A stretch of DNA of 64,000 nucleotides from CAZSRX01 sp964609675 [NCBI: uncultured Bacteroidota bacterium] (GTDB lineage: Bacteria > CLD3 > SB21). The translations under genes were made by a program, and so were the position numbers. The notes under the pieces were generated by a model, which was not told the origin of the DNA, did no database searches, and was given only the letters and a program-made list of their open reading frames with translations. Location: the NCBI GenBank assembly GCA_964609675.1, contig CAZSRX010000012.1:29530-93529 (forward strand). The letters run 5' to 3'. This document shows, in pieces, positions 1 through 8,591 of this stretch (position 1 is the stretch's first letter; the number at the start of each line of letters is the position of its first letter).

Positions 1-456
1 ATGATTTTTGCGCCGACGCCAGAAATACAGACGACAACCCAGACTGAGACCGGCGCCACCGTGCTGGAAGCGCTGGTGTTTACCATCAAGATGAATTATT
101 TCGGGATACCGGTTAACCAGATAGAGAGCATTCAATCATTGCCGGAAGATACGGTGCCGGCATCGGAAGAAAAGATTGACAGGATTCTGGGCTTTACGGA
201 AGATTGCTTCTACCTGTTTCCGTCAAGAATAACATTCAAATCCGGACTCCATTCGGAGTATGCCTCACGAACCATGATTATTGACGGTCTGGTGGGTATT
301 TTTGAATTTCGGCTGAATCATCTGTTGCTTTTACCGAAAGCCATTGAATCCCGTCTATCCAATTCTCTGATTTGGGCGGCCGCACGATTGGAAGAACAGG
401 GTCTCAGAGATTTAGTTCTTTTGCTCAATTTTAACCGACTTGCATCCGCGTCATGA
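1..456 (+). CDS. CheW-like chemotaxis coupling protein (start may lie upstream of the window)
   Basis: The 151-residue product has a stretch near residues 25-42 (ALVFTIKMNYFGIPVNQIES) that reads like the first strands of a CheW domain. The C-terminal part (DGLVGIFEFRLNHLLLLP, then LVLLLNFNRLA) fits the later beta strands and the LLLN end. CheW proteins link chemoreceptors to the CheA kinase. The gene lies 13 bp before a methyl-accepting-type protein and two genes before a full chemoreceptor, which supports the call. The reading frame begins at the first base of the window, so the true start could be upstream. Similarity is modest and no CheA is in view. Confidence 0.55.
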   Translation: MIFAPTPEIQTTTQTETGATVLEALVFTIKMNYFGIPVNQIESIQSLPEDTVPASEEKIDRILGFTEDCFYLFPSRITFKSGLHSEYASRTMIIDGLVGIFEFRLNHLLLLPKAIESRLSNSLIWAAARLEEQGLRDLVLLLNFNRLASAS

Positions 457-469
457 AACGAAAACCGGT

Positions 470-1648
470 ATGATAAAAAGACATCTATCAATTATTGCGC
501 GTGTGATAACGGCCTGTATCATTTGTGTACTGATGGCCATCACGGCGTGCGCGGGAATAAATGCCGCCGGTCTGGACACAGGCCTTAAAGTCATTTTAAT
601 GGCGGCTGTCATCGGATTTGCGCTGATGGGTTTGGGGGTCTATTTACATCACATTTTCATGCCGTTCTACGAATTGATGGATATGCTCCAAATGGCATCG
701 CCGGAGCATCTGGTGAAACATTCCTGGCCGCTGGAAGAGCCGCCACCCGGCGACTGGCAGTTGTTATACCGCCGAATGCATGATATTTTTATAACCGTGC
801 GGCATGTCATTGAAAAAGAGCAAGCAAAGATCGAACAGGTTAAAACACAACACGATCAGATTTTAGGACAGTTAACTCGCTGGCTTTCGGCTCACGATCA
901 GCATATTCGCCTAATTGAACAATTCGGGGAACAAATAGCCGCGACAGACGAATGGCTGAAAAGCATAACAAACGACCTGCAAAGTCTTCCGGAGCCGTTG
1001 AAACCCTGGTTGCAATTTTGGGAAACCCATCAGGATGAATTAAATGACGGTAAGCCGTCGCTTAACCAGTTACAAAACCGGCATCTAGTCCGCCAGCAAA
1101 CCATTCTCCAGTTAATGAATAAATTCAATGAAGTTCTGCTGTCGGTGAAACGGATTCATACCCTCAATGATCAGACCAAACTGATAGCTTTCAATGCGGC
1201 TATCGAGGCCTCGACCTCCGGCGATGTCGGGCGGCGCTTCAGTGTGGTAGCTTCGGACATCAGGAAACTGGCGGAAAATGTAGAATATGCCGGCAAAGAA
1301 ATCGGCGCCGCGGTTGAAGACATCCATCGTTTAGTCGGCGATATGACGGCTACTTTGGACGAAGATACCCAGCGCCTGAATGCCATCAGCAGATTGTATG
1401 AACAGATACTCGGGCAGTTTACGGAACTTAATATTTCCAGCCGGGAACTCGGAAGCCGTACCGACGGTTTCACGGGGCTGATCGGCGAACTGCTGATGCC
1501 CATAATGAAACTGCGCCGCCAGCACCATGAAATGCTTCAATCCTCGCGACAGTCCGCTGAAGCTGTGGAACAAGCCCTGAAGGCTTTAAAACAAATCCAG
1601 GAATATTTGCGCAACTCAACCATATTTAATTACGGGGAATCATCATGA
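470..1648 (+). CDS. Methyl-accepting chemotaxis-type protein without a large sensor domain
   Basis: This 392-residue protein starts at the ATG at 470, placed just before the first hydrophobic segment. An upstream ATG-like start at 440 would overlap the preceding gene. Two membrane segments (about residues 10-28 and 36-58) are followed directly by a coiled-coil cytoplasmic region. The hairpin tip of the MCP signalling domain is clear at about residues 230-275 (TKLIAFNAAIEAS, then GRRFSVVASDIRKLAENV). There is almost no periplasmic loop, so it probably senses within the membrane or cytoplasm, or acts as a signalling partner. Its stop codon overlaps the next chemoreceptor start by ATGA, indicating translational coupling. 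Confidence 0.85.
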   Translation: MIKRHLSIIARVITACIICVLMAITACAGINAAGLDTGLKVILMAAVIGFALMGLGVYLHHIFMPFYELMDMLQMASPEHLVKHSWPLEEPPPGDWQLLYRRMHDIFITVRHVIEKEQAKIEQVKTQHDQILGQLTRWLSAHDQHIRLIEQFGEQIAATDEWLKSITNDLQSLPEPLKPWLQFWETHQDELNDGKPSLNQLQNRHLVRQQTILQLMNKFNEVLLSVKRIHTLNDQTKLIAFNAAIEASTSGDVGRRFSVVASDIRKLAENVEYAGKEIGAAVEDIHRLVGDMTATLDEDTQRLNAISRLYEQILGQFTELNISSRELGSRTDGFTGLIGELLMPIMKLRRQHHEMLQSSRQSAEAVEQALKALKQIQEYLRNSTIFNYGESS

Positions 1649-3336
1649 GATTTGGCATCAAGCTATTCAGCATCTTTATGGGTTTTTCGGTTCTGATCAG
1701 CGTGTTTCTGGTCGGCACGCTTTATTGGATGGTTTTCCGTCAGGCGGAAAATCACCTTAAATCACAGGTGCAGACGACCGCCTTGTCGCTGGCGCATACG
1801 ATGAGCAGTTTCATTGACGGGGACAAGCACGCGCTCCTGATGCGGCCTGAAGACGAAAAAACCCCGGCCTACCGCGAAATCCAGCTGATTCTCCGCAAGT
1901 TCCGCGATCAGAATCGCAATGAGAATATCTATGTGGAATATGCCTATACCAAAATACGCAGTTCTCCCGATACGATGATGTATATTGTTGATGCCCAGGA
2001 AGACGACGGCTCGATAGCGATGATTAATCCCGAAACCGGCGATACGACGTATAACTTCACGCCGATAGGCTCTAAAAGCAAGATCCGCTGGCAGAACGAA
2101 TTTCATAAACCGGTTGTCAGCGATTTTTATACGGATGCCTGGGGGACGTGGATTACCGGTTGCAGTCCGATTCGCAATTCCAGAGGCCAGATTGTGGGCT
2201 ATGCTTATGTGGATATCAATGGAAAAAAAATCAACGAAGAACTGAACCGGATGAAACGTCGCATCCTGATTGTTTCGCTGTCGGCGTTTATTGGTGTTAT
2301 CATTTTTTCCATGTTGCTGAGCTATACATTATCGCGCTATGTCAATCATCCTCTGCGTACGCTGCGTAACGGCCTGCAAAAAATCAAGGACGGCCATTTT
2401 GAGCATAAGGTGGCCATTCACACGCGCGACGAGTTCGAGGAGCTTTCGGATGCTTTTAATACCATGGCGGACAACATGCAGGCCATGGCGATACAATTGT
2501 TGTCCAGTTCCAAAAAAATAGCCGATTGTTCGAATGAAGTTCTGACGATATCCAAGGATCAGGCCGCGACCTCCAGCGAGCAGTCCATTTCCGTGACCGA
2601 GACCACCGCGACGATGGAAGAACTAACCTCCACTTCCCGCTACATAGCCGATAATTCGGAATCCGTGGTGACCATTGCCGCGGAGGCTCATGAAATCTCG
2701 CAGAAAGGGGTGGACTTAGCCGCTGTGACCAAAGCCAAGATGGAGGAAATCCGCCGCAAAAGCGAAAGCGATGTCACCGAAATTACCGAGCTTGGTAAGA
2801 AAATGCAGAAGATCACGGATGTCATGGATATTATCAACAATATTACCGAGCAGACAAAGCTGATTTCCTTTAACGCCGCGCTGGAAGCGACCGGCGCCGG
2901 GGAAGCGGGGAAGCGTTTTTCGGTGGTGGCCGCGGAAATACGCCGCCTGGCCGAAAATGTTGCCGAATCCACCGAGGAGATCAAATCGACAGTAATTGAA
3001 GTGCGTTCAGCCATGGATGCGCTGATTAAGAGTTCCCGTGAGAGCGCCGACAAAATCCATGAAGGCGTGGAATTCGTCAATAAGGTGTCCGCCGTGCTTG
3101 GCAATATTCTGATTGCGGACCAGAAAACCACCGAGGCGGCCAAACAGATCTCGCTGTCCACCCAGCAGCAGCGTACCGCGAGCGAACAGGTGGTCACTAC
3201 GCTTAAGGAAATCTCGGAAGGCGCCCGCCAGTTAGTCAAAGCCAGTAACCAGGCCGCGCTGATAGCGTCCGATCTTAACGCGCTTTCGGAGGAATTAAAG
3301 AAAACGGTGGCTGCGTTTAAAGTAAAATCTAACTGA
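1645..3336 (+). CDS. Methyl-accepting chemotaxis protein with periplasmic sensor and HAMP
   Basis: A 563-residue transmembrane chemoreceptor. The first membrane segment is at about residues 8-31, followed by a roughly 175-residue periplasmic region of Cache-like character (TDAWGTWITGCSPIRNSRGQ, GYAYVDINGKKI). A second membrane segment lies at about 208-230, then a HAMP linker (YVNHPLRTLRNGLQKIKDGH) and the long signalling coiled coil. The tip (TKLISFNAALEATGAGEAGK, then FSVVAAEIRRLAENVAESTE) is at about residues 405-450. It should pass ligand binding to CheW/CheA. It overlaps the preceding MCP-like gene by 4 bp. No CheA, CheB or CheR gene lies in this window, so the pathway is completed elsewhere. 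Confidence 0.93.
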   Translation: MRFGIKLFSIFMGFSVLISVFLVGTLYWMVFRQAENHLKSQVQTTALSLAHTMSSFIDGDKHALLMRPEDEKTPAYREIQLILRKFRDQNRNENIYVEYAYTKIRSSPDTMMYIVDAQEDDGSIAMINPETGDTTYNFTPIGSKSKIRWQNEFHKPVVSDFYTDAWGTWITGCSPIRNSRGQIVGYAYVDINGKKINEELNRMKRRILIVSLSAFIGVIIFSMLLSYTLSRYVNHPLRTLRNGLQKIKDGHFEHKVAIHTRDEFEELSDAFNTMADNMQAMAIQLLSSSKKIADCSNEVLTISKDQAATSSEQSISVTETTATMEELTSTSRYIADNSESVVTIAAEAHEISQKGVDLAAVTKAKMEEIRRKSESDVTEITELGKKMQKITDVMDIINNITEQTKLISFNAALEATGAGEAGKRFSVVAAEIRRLAENVAESTEEIKSTVIEVRSAMDALIKSSRESADKIHEGVEFVNKVSAVLGNILIADQKTTEAAKQISLSTQQQRTASEQVVTTLKEISEGARQLVKASNQAALIASDLNALSEELKKTVAAFKVKSN

Positions 3337-3357
3337 GACACCGCGAAAAGGCAGCAA

Positions 3358-4059
3358 ATGAAACGGCTTCTTTTGTTTGATATTGACGGAACGCTGATCC
3401 GTTGCGGTAAGGCCCCGCGTCAGGCCATCACCCGCGCCGTCGAAGAAGTATTCGGCACCCGCGGGAATATCGATACCTATTCTTTTTCGGGAAAAACCGA
3501 CCCGCAGATTATCCATGAGGTAATGACGCAGGCATCCTTCAGCGCCGACGAAGTGCAAAACCGTATGGCACGCACGCTCGACCGATATACCGAACTGCTC
3601 GATCAAACGCTAAAGCCGGACGATATCTCCGTACTGAACGGCATTCGTGAGCTTCTGGCGTGCTTTGACAGCCATCCGGATGCGTACCTGGGCCTGCTGA
3701 CGGGTAATCTTTATACCGGCGCGCGCATCAAACTTTCGCGGGCAGGTCTGGACCGGTATTTTTTAAACGGCCACGCTCCCGTCGGGGCATTCGGCAGCGA
3801 TTCCATGTACCGTGAACAATTGCCGGCTATTGCCGTACGGCGTGCCCTTGCAATCCACGGCATCGTCTTTAAAGATAAAGCGGTGGTGATCATCGGCGAC
3901 AGTCCCTTCGACATCTTGTGCGGCCGCCATATGAACGTTCGCACCGTGGCCGTCGCCACAGGGTGGCATGCCCGCGACGAACTGATGCGTTACCACCCGG
4001 ATATTTGTTTTGACGATCTGGCCGACACCGAACAGGTCGTTGCACAGTTGATGGCTTAG
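3358..4059 (+). CDS. HAD-superfamily hydrolase, phosphoglycolate phosphatase-like
   Basis: This 233-residue protein carries the HAD motifs in order. Motif I is LLFDIDGTLI at about residues 4-13, whose two aspartates are nucleophile and general acid. Motif II (GLLTGN) lies near residue 115, and the acidic motif IV (VVIIGDSPFDILCG) near residues 175-188. The helical insert after motif I matches the class of small-molecule phosphatases that includes phosphoglycolate phosphatase and beta-phosphoglucomutase. The exact substrate cannot be read from sequence. It lies 21 bp after the chemoreceptor and 20 bp before queF, probably in the same transcript. Confidence 0.85.
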   Translation: MKRLLLFDIDGTLIRCGKAPRQAITRAVEEVFGTRGNIDTYSFSGKTDPQIIHEVMTQASFSADEVQNRMARTLDRYTELLDQTLKPDDISVLNGIRELLACFDSHPDAYLGLLTGNLYTGARIKLSRAGLDRYFLNGHAPVGAFGSDSMYREQLPAIAVRRALAIHGIVFKDKAVVIIGDSPFDILCGRHMNVRTVAVATGWHARDELMRYHPDICFDDLADTEQVVAQLMA

Positions 4060-4079
4060 AATGAACGAAAGTAAAAATC

Positions 4080-4517
4080 ATGAAAAAAAAGAGCGTTACG
4101 GAATTTACCGAAAAACCTGATTATAAGCTTTACTGGCAGGGATATGATGCCATACGGCCGGATCTGCTTGAAACCTTTGACTATGAATATCCGGGCCGGC
4201 GCAATGTGGTTACCATCAGCACCGATGAATTTACCGCGGTCTGCCCGTGGTCGGGATTACCGGATTTTGCCATGATTAAGGTTATCTATGTTCCGGATAA
4301 GAAAATTATTGAACTGCGCTCGTTTAAATATTACCTCTTTTCCTATCGTTCGGTGGGTATTTTTCAGGAACATCTCACACAGCGACTTCTGGAAGATCTG
4401 GTTCGATGCTGTGATCCGCTTGAAATGACGGTCATCACCGATTATAATATTCGCGGCGGCATTCATACAACCTCGGAAGCCTTTTACAAAAGGCGGCGGA
4501 CAAATAAACGACGATGA
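4080..4517 (+). CDS. queF: NADPH-dependent 7-cyano-7-deazaguanine reductase QueF
   Basis: This 145-residue protein matches the short, unimodular QueF class, which reduces preQ0 to preQ1 in queuosine biosynthesis. Visible features are an N-terminal YPGRR turn, the active-site cysteine in FTAVCPWSGLPDFA (residues 53-66), and the NADPH-binding QueF motif ELRSFKYYLFSYR (about 79-91). It ends with RGGIHT. The cysteine forms the thioimide intermediate and the aspartate of LPDF is the proton donor. The usual CPxTGQPD reads CPWSGLPD here, a conservative variation. No other queuosine genes are nearby. The stop overlaps the next gene by ATGA. Confidence 0.93.
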   Translation: MKKKSVTEFTEKPDYKLYWQGYDAIRPDLLETFDYEYPGRRNVVTISTDEFTAVCPWSGLPDFAMIKVIYVPDKKIIELRSFKYYLFSYRSVGIFQEHLTQRLLEDLVRCCDPLEMTVITDYNIRGGIHTTSEAFYKRRRTNKRR

Positions 4518-5545
4518 ATAATATGAAAAATCCGAACCCGTTTGCTTCCGACCAGATACCGCGCCTGCTGGTGGTGGATGATCAGCCGGAGATGGTCGAA
4601 CTGCTAAGCGACATTCTCAGCGAAGCCGGCTATGATATAGAATCGGCGACGACCGGCCGCGAGGCGCTGGAAAAAGTCAACCGCCGCCATCCGGACCTGA
4701 TACTGCTTGATGCGATGATGCCCGGTTTGTCAGGATTTGAAGTAGCCGCCGCTCTGAAAAACGACACGGCCACGCGATTGATTCCAATCATCATGCTTAC
4801 AGGCTTATCGGATCTGGACGATAAAATCCGCGGGATTGAAGCCGGCGTGGATGACTTTATCGTCAAACCGTTTAATCGGTTGGAACTGCTGACCCGTGTC
4901 AAATCGCTGATCCGCATGAAGCAGTATACCGACGAGTTGGAAAATGCCGAAACGGTGATTTTCAGTCTCGCGCTGGCCGTGGAAGCCAAAGACGCCTATA
5001 CCGAGGGCCATTGTCACCGGTTGTCGTATTACGGCGCCCAGTTGGCCCAGCGCATTGGGTTACCGCCGGATCAGGTCCAGGCCGTGCGCCGCGGGGGCAT
5101 TCTGCATGATATCGGCAAAATCGCTCTGCCCGACGCTATCTTGCAGAAACCGGCCCCGCTGAGCGAAGAGGAATTTATATGCGTCCGAGAGCATCCGGCC
5201 ATTGGCGAAAAAATCTGCCAGCCGTTAAAGTCCCTCCGCGCGGCGCTGCCCATCATCCGTCATCATCATGAACGCTGGAACGGATCCGGTTATCCCGACG
5301 GCCTGTCCGGCGAAACGATTCCGGTTACGGCGCGAATCATCGCCACGGTCGATCTTTACGATTCGCTCATTACTCAACGACCCTACCGCGCGGCGCTGAA
5401 CACCGTGGCGGCCATGGAAATCATGCGCGAAGAAACCGCTATGGGTTTATACGACCCGTTCCTCACCGCGGAGTTTATCCGCATGATTGAAAGCGAAAAA
5501 CAAAACGACATCCAGTCTAATATAGTACCTTCCGTTAATCATTAA
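4514..5545 (+). CDS. Response regulator with HD-GYP cyclic-di-GMP phosphodiesterase domain
   Basis: A 343-residue RpfG-type two-domain protein. Residues 15-130 form a receiver with the phosphoacceptor aspartate in LILLDAMMPG, the switch threonine in IIMLTG and the lysine in IVKPF. After a helical linker, residues 150-330 are an HD-GYP domain with LHDIGKIALPD (metal-binding HD) and HHERWNGSGYPDGLSG (GYP signature). The family hydrolyses cyclic di-GMP, so phosphorylation is expected to control second-messenger levels and motility or adhesion. Its place in a run with chemoreceptors fits that role. It overlaps queF by 4 bp. The partner histidine kinase is not evident nearby. Confidence 0.95.
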   Translation: MNNMKNPNPFASDQIPRLLVVDDQPEMVELLSDILSEAGYDIESATTGREALEKVNRRHPDLILLDAMMPGLSGFEVAAALKNDTATRLIPIIMLTGLSDLDDKIRGIEAGVDDFIVKPFNRLELLTRVKSLIRMKQYTDELENAETVIFSLALAVEAKDAYTEGHCHRLSYYGAQLAQRIGLPPDQVQAVRRGGILHDIGKIALPDAILQKPAPLSEEEFICVREHPAIGEKICQPLKSLRAALPIIRHHHERWNGSGYPDGLSGETIPVTARIIATVDLYDSLITQRPYRAALNTVAAMEIMREETAMGLYDPFLTAEFIRMIESEKQNDIQSNIVPSVNH

Positions 5546-5560
5546 ACGAGGCTAACCACC

Positions 5561-6304
5561 GTGCGTAAATATCACCATACGTCCAAATCAAAAACACGTC
5601 ATCAGGAAACCGCTATCAACATCAGCGACTATGCCTATCGCGCCGAAGAACCCTGGCGGTTGTTCCGTATCATGGCGGAGTTTGTTGAGGGATTTGAAAC
5701 GTTGAGCCGCATCGGACCGGCCGTATCGATTTTCGGTTCCGCCAGAATTAAACCGGGAACCAAAGACTATCAGATTGCCGAAGAGATCGGTTATTTGCTG
5801 GCGAAGTCGGGCTATGCAGTTATCACCGGCGGCGGACCGGGCATCATGGAAGCGGCCAATTACGGCGCCAAAAAAGCCGACGGGCAGTCCGTAGGACTCA
5901 GTATCAATTTACCTTTCGAAGATAAATCCAATCCCTACCTTACGGACGAATTGATTTTTAATTACTTTTTTGTCCGCAAAGTGATGTTCGTGAAATACGC
6001 CAAAGGCTTCATCGCCATGCCCGGCGGCTTCGGCACGCTGGATGAGTTATTTGAGGCTCTCACGCTCATTCAAACCCAGAAAATCAAACCCTTTCCCATA
6101 GTCATGATTGGACGCACTTACTGGAAAGACCTCATCGGGTGGATGAAAGATACGCAACTGCATCAAGGCATGATTTCTGAAGTGGATCTCAAGCTATTTT
6201 TCGTAACGGACGATCCTAAAGAAGCCGTTCAGTATATTCTGGATTTCTATAAAAAGAGGCCCAAAAAAAACAAAGCATCGGCTGCCGTGAACAAACGTCG
6301 TTGA
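5561..6304 (+). CDS. LOG-family (TIGR00730) Rossmann-fold protein
   Basis: The 247-residue product has the LOG/lysine-decarboxylase-like fold. VITGGGPGIMEAAN lies near residues 87-100, and the nucleotide-binding signature MPGGFGTLDELFEAL (PGGxGTxxE) near residues 150-165. Members cleave nucleoside monophosphates to base and ribose 5-phosphate. The best-known reaction makes free cytokinins, although in bacteria the physiological substrate is often unknown. The start is a GTG at 5561, with ACGAGG about nine bases upstream. The tail is lysine-rich. It is the last gene of the plus-strand run that begins at the window edge. Confidence 0.88.
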   Translation: MRKYHHTSKSKTRHQETAINISDYAYRAEEPWRLFRIMAEFVEGFETLSRIGPAVSIFGSARIKPGTKDYQIAEEIGYLLAKSGYAVITGGGPGIMEAANYGAKKADGQSVGLSINLPFEDKSNPYLTDELIFNYFFVRKVMFVKYAKGFIAMPGGFGTLDELFEALTLIQTQKIKPFPIVMIGRTYWKDLIGWMKDTQLHQGMISEVDLKLFFVTDDPKEAVQYILDFYKKRPKKNKASAAVNKRR

Positions 6305-6330
6305 ATGAATCACCTGATCTAATCTTTCTG

Positions 6331-6361
6331 CAGCCTTCGGCTGAAATGTGACCTACAGGTC
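6331..6361. repeat. REP-like hairpin element, short copy
   Basis: CAGCC (6331-6335) pairs with GGCTG (6339-6343) across a TTC loop. A second palindrome, GACCTACAGGTC (6350-6361), follows at once. The hairpin plus CTACAGG tail resembles the arrangement of the larger element at 6545-6595, so both are read as members of one intergenic palindrome family. Confidence 0.5.
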
Positions 6362-6544
6362 TTTTGAATTGCGGCAACGCGGCGCCGCTTTTCAAGCGTC
6401 CCGACAAGCCGGAACGCAATCGGTTTTAATAATTGGATTACTGGCCGAGGCCATCCGGTTGCGTAGATACCATATTTTAGAAAACATCATGAAAAAGAAA
6501 TGTTTGTTCTGTTTGGTTTGTGTGATCTTTTCGAGGTATGCGCG

Positions 6545-6595
6545 CCCTGTGTGTAACTTCGCTCTGCGCGCAACCTAAAGGTTGCGACTACAGGG
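6545..6595. repeat. REP-like nested hairpin element
   Basis: A perfect 8-bp stem CGCAACCT (6569-6576) / AGGTTGCG (6579-6586) with a two-base loop is enclosed by an outer stem CCCTGT (6545-6550) / ACAGGG (6590-6595). A compact nested palindrome in an intergenic gap is typical of repetitive extragenic palindromes. Only a genome-wide search would show its copy number. Confidence 0.55.
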
Positions 6596-6753
6596 TATAT
6601 GCACAAAGGGCATCACGGTGGCACAAATCCGTGAGGATAAATATTTGCCAAATTTTACGATTCGGCAAATCATGTAACTTGATTTTAGTCCGCTTTTTTT
6701 CAATAATCCCATTGAAATCATTATCACCATTCATCCATTTAGGATTGTCCGTC

Positions 6754-7779
6754 ATGAGAATTTTCAAAATCGTCATCGTAACCGTTTTCACGGCCGTATT
6801 CGTGATTTCTGGCGTTCAAGGCCAAACACAAAAGAAAAAGACCATCGCTGTTCTTAACTTCGTCAATTCTGGAGGAGTGGACAAAGATGAAATTTCCATT
6901 CTGACCGACCGGTTCAATAATTTTCTGGTGAATACGAATGTTTACAAGGTTCTTGAGCGGGAGAAGATGGACGCGATACTGAAAGAACAGGATTTTACAA
7001 TGACCGATAACTGCAATTCCGCGGAGTGTGCCGTCCAGATCGGGCAGCTGCTGGGCATGGAACTGATGGTGGCCGGCGACGTAGGCTTGCTGGGGAACAC
7101 CTATTCCATTGATTTGAGACTGATTGACGTAACGACCGGAAAAATCATTCAGACGGAAACGCAGGACTATGAAGGTAAGATTGATGGTCTTCTCGGCGCG
7201 ATGACCACGATCGCGAATACGTTTGCGGGCGTCAAATCATCGGTATCGGATAATCAGAAAAGTACAGCTGTGACTCAGTCTTCATCCGATACATTCACCG
7301 ATCCACGCGACGGAAAGACTTACAGAACTGTAAAAATCGGCGATCAGGTCTGGATGGCGGAGAACCTGAATTACGATGCTGGCAGCGGATCAGGGTGTTA
7401 TAACGATGATACATCTAATTGCAACATATACGGACGTTTATATACATGGGAAGCGGCAAAACTGGCGATACCAAAGGGCTGGCACCTGCCGAGTAAGGAA
7501 GAATATGAAATGTTGCTGGAAAGCCTTGGTGGCGAAGGAAAGAGCGCTTATAAACAAATTATCAACGGTGGTTCATCGGGATTTAACGCATTGTTAGGAG
7601 GTGACCGTAGCTTCGATGGTTATTTCAAACGCATAGGAGAGCGCGTTGGCGTATGGTCTTCCACGGGGCGCGATAATAGTTACGTGTGGTACCTGGACGT
7701 GAGCAGCTATAGCCAGGAAGCCGTCATGAACGACTATCCCAAGAATACCGCATTTTCGGTTCGTTTAATAAGGGATTAG
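6754..7779 (+). CDS. Secreted CsgG-like/FISUMP two-domain protein
   Basis: The start chosen is the ATG at 6754, with AGGA nine bases upstream and an immediate signal peptide (about residues 1-26, ending VQGQTQ), giving 341 residues. Residues 30-155 resemble the CsgG-like domain of periplasmic or outer-membrane proteins (KKTIAVLNF, NVYKVLEREKMDAILKEQ, LLGMELMVAGDV). Residues 185-340 are a FISUMP domain (Fibrobacter succinogenes major paralogous domain): DPRDGKTYRTVKIGDQVWMA, ENLNY, YGRLYTWEAA, KGWHLPSKEEYEML, ending FSVRLIRD. It is probably exported to the periplasm or cell surface. Function is unknown. FISUMP is frequent in Fibrobacteres and Bacteroidetes relatives. Confidence 0.88.
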   Translation: MRIFKIVIVTVFTAVFVISGVQGQTQKKKTIAVLNFVNSGGVDKDEISILTDRFNNFLVNTNVYKVLEREKMDAILKEQDFTMTDNCNSAECAVQIGQLLGMELMVAGDVGLLGNTYSIDLRLIDVTTGKIIQTETQDYEGKIDGLLGAMTTIANTFAGVKSSVSDNQKSTAVTQSSSDTFTDPRDGKTYRTVKIGDQVWMAENLNYDAGSGSGCYNDDTSNCNIYGRLYTWEAAKLAIPKGWHLPSKEEYEMLLESLGGEGKSAYKQIINGGSSGFNALLGGDRSFDGYFKRIGERVGVWSSTGRDNSYVWYLDVSSYSQEAVMNDYPKNTAFSVRLIRD

Positions 7780-8002
7780 AGTTGTTTGTTTAAAATTATT
7801 ATAATCATTTCAGAATTGTGAAACGATACATTTACCTCTTGCGCTTTACACCGTTTGCCATAAATTTCATAAATCCAAATCTGACATAAACAATGGAAGA
7901 CATTTAAAAAGCAATAAAGAATATTCATAAAGCGATTAAATTATCGTTTGAGCATAAGCGTATAGCATTTTCAGCGAAATGGGAGCATACCATATTATTT
8001 GC

Positions 8003-8031
8003 TTGTTTTATTCATGTTTAAAATTTATAAT
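8003..8031 (+). promoter_or_regulatory. Predicted promoter of the DUF433-DUF5615 pair
   Basis: TTGTTT at 8003-8008 and a perfect TATAAT at 8026-8031 are separated by 17 bases. Only six bases follow before the ATG at 8038, so transcription would begin at or next to the start codon. No Shine-Dalgarno sequence precedes that ATG. Confidence 0.5.
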
Positions 8032-8037
8032 GTTATT

Positions 8038-8262
8038 ATGAATTATAAAGATATCATCACAATCGAACCGGACAAATGTGGCGGAAAACCGTGTATTCGG
8101 GGGATGCGGATTACCGTTTACGATGTTTTGAGTTATCTGGCCGCAGGCATGAGCCAGGATGAAATTTTAAACGATTTTCCATATCTGACCGCCGATGATA
8201 TCCGGGCGTGTTTAAGTTACGCGGCTGACCGTGAGCGAAAGAACTTGCTGATTCTTTCATGA
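8038..8262 (+). CDS. DUF433 antitoxin-like protein
   Basis: From the ATG at 8038 the product is 74 residues and matches DUF433 along its length: IITIEPDKCGGKPCIRGMRI near the N-terminus, then a winged-helix-like region (VYDVLSYLAAGMSQDEIL, LTADDIRACLSYAADRE). DUF433 proteins are DNA-binding antitoxin candidates usually encoded just before a PIN-like DUF5615 toxin, as here. In-frame Met codons upstream (7999, 8014) were rejected because the conserved domain begins at MNYKD. The gene overlaps the toxin by ATGA and lies in a clearly AT-rich patch compared with its neighbours, suggesting horizontal acquisition. Confidence 0.85.
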   Translation: MNYKDIITIEPDKCGGKPCIRGMRITVYDVLSYLAAGMSQDEILNDFPYLTADDIRACLSYAADRERKNLLILS

Positions 8263-8591
8263 AACTGCTTTTTGATCAAAATTTGTCGCCCACGCTCATA
8301 GTACAGCTTATTGATATTTATCCCGGTTCAACTCATGTTTCGTTGGTATCTCCGGATAAAAGTCCGGATTCTGAACTTTGCTCATACGCGGCCGTTAATG
8401 ATTACCTCATAGTTACAAAAGACTCCGATTTCAGCGACTTGTCAACGCTTTACGGATATCCGCCAAAATTTGTATGGATTTCTATAGGTAATTGCACAAC
8501 GGAAAAGGTTGCAACACTTTTAAGAGAGCATTATGAAGAAATTAAAAATTTTCAGGATAATAATGAATTCGGCGTTTTATCGCTAATTTGA
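8259..8591 (+). CDS. DUF5615 PIN-like toxin
   Basis: This 110-residue protein has the DUF5615/Mut7-C-like PIN pattern. The first acidic residue is in LLFDQNLSP at the N-terminus. YLIVTKDSDFSDL near residues 50-62 supplies the further acidic residues, and FVWISIGNCTTEKVATLL follows. These are predicted metal-dependent ribonucleases neutralised by the partner antitoxin. The start overlaps the DUF433 stop by 4 bp, the standard layout of such modules. Activity is inferred from the family. Confidence 0.85.
   Translation: MKLLFDQNLSPTLIVQLIDIYPGSTHVSLVSPDKSPDSELCSYAAVNDYLIVTKDSDFSDLSTLYGYPPKFVWISIGNCTTEKVATLLREHYEEIKNFQDNNEFGVLSLI

Larger units (their letters stand above)
6305..6753. other. Non-coding stretch between the LOG gene and the FISUMP gene
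   Basis: No convincing gene is seen across about 450 bases. Open frames here have no ribosome-binding site and no recognisable protein features. The reading frame of the downstream gene stays open upstream to 6538, but the signal peptide and ribosome-binding site place its start at 6754. The stretch contains two REP-like hairpin elements, listed separately. Confidence 0.6.

Noticed and set aside
2688-3341. A 217-residue minus-strand open frame inside the second chemoreceptor gene
   Set aside because: It is a shadow of the MCP signalling domain in an opposite frame, with Ser-rich low-complexity content and no ribosome-binding site.
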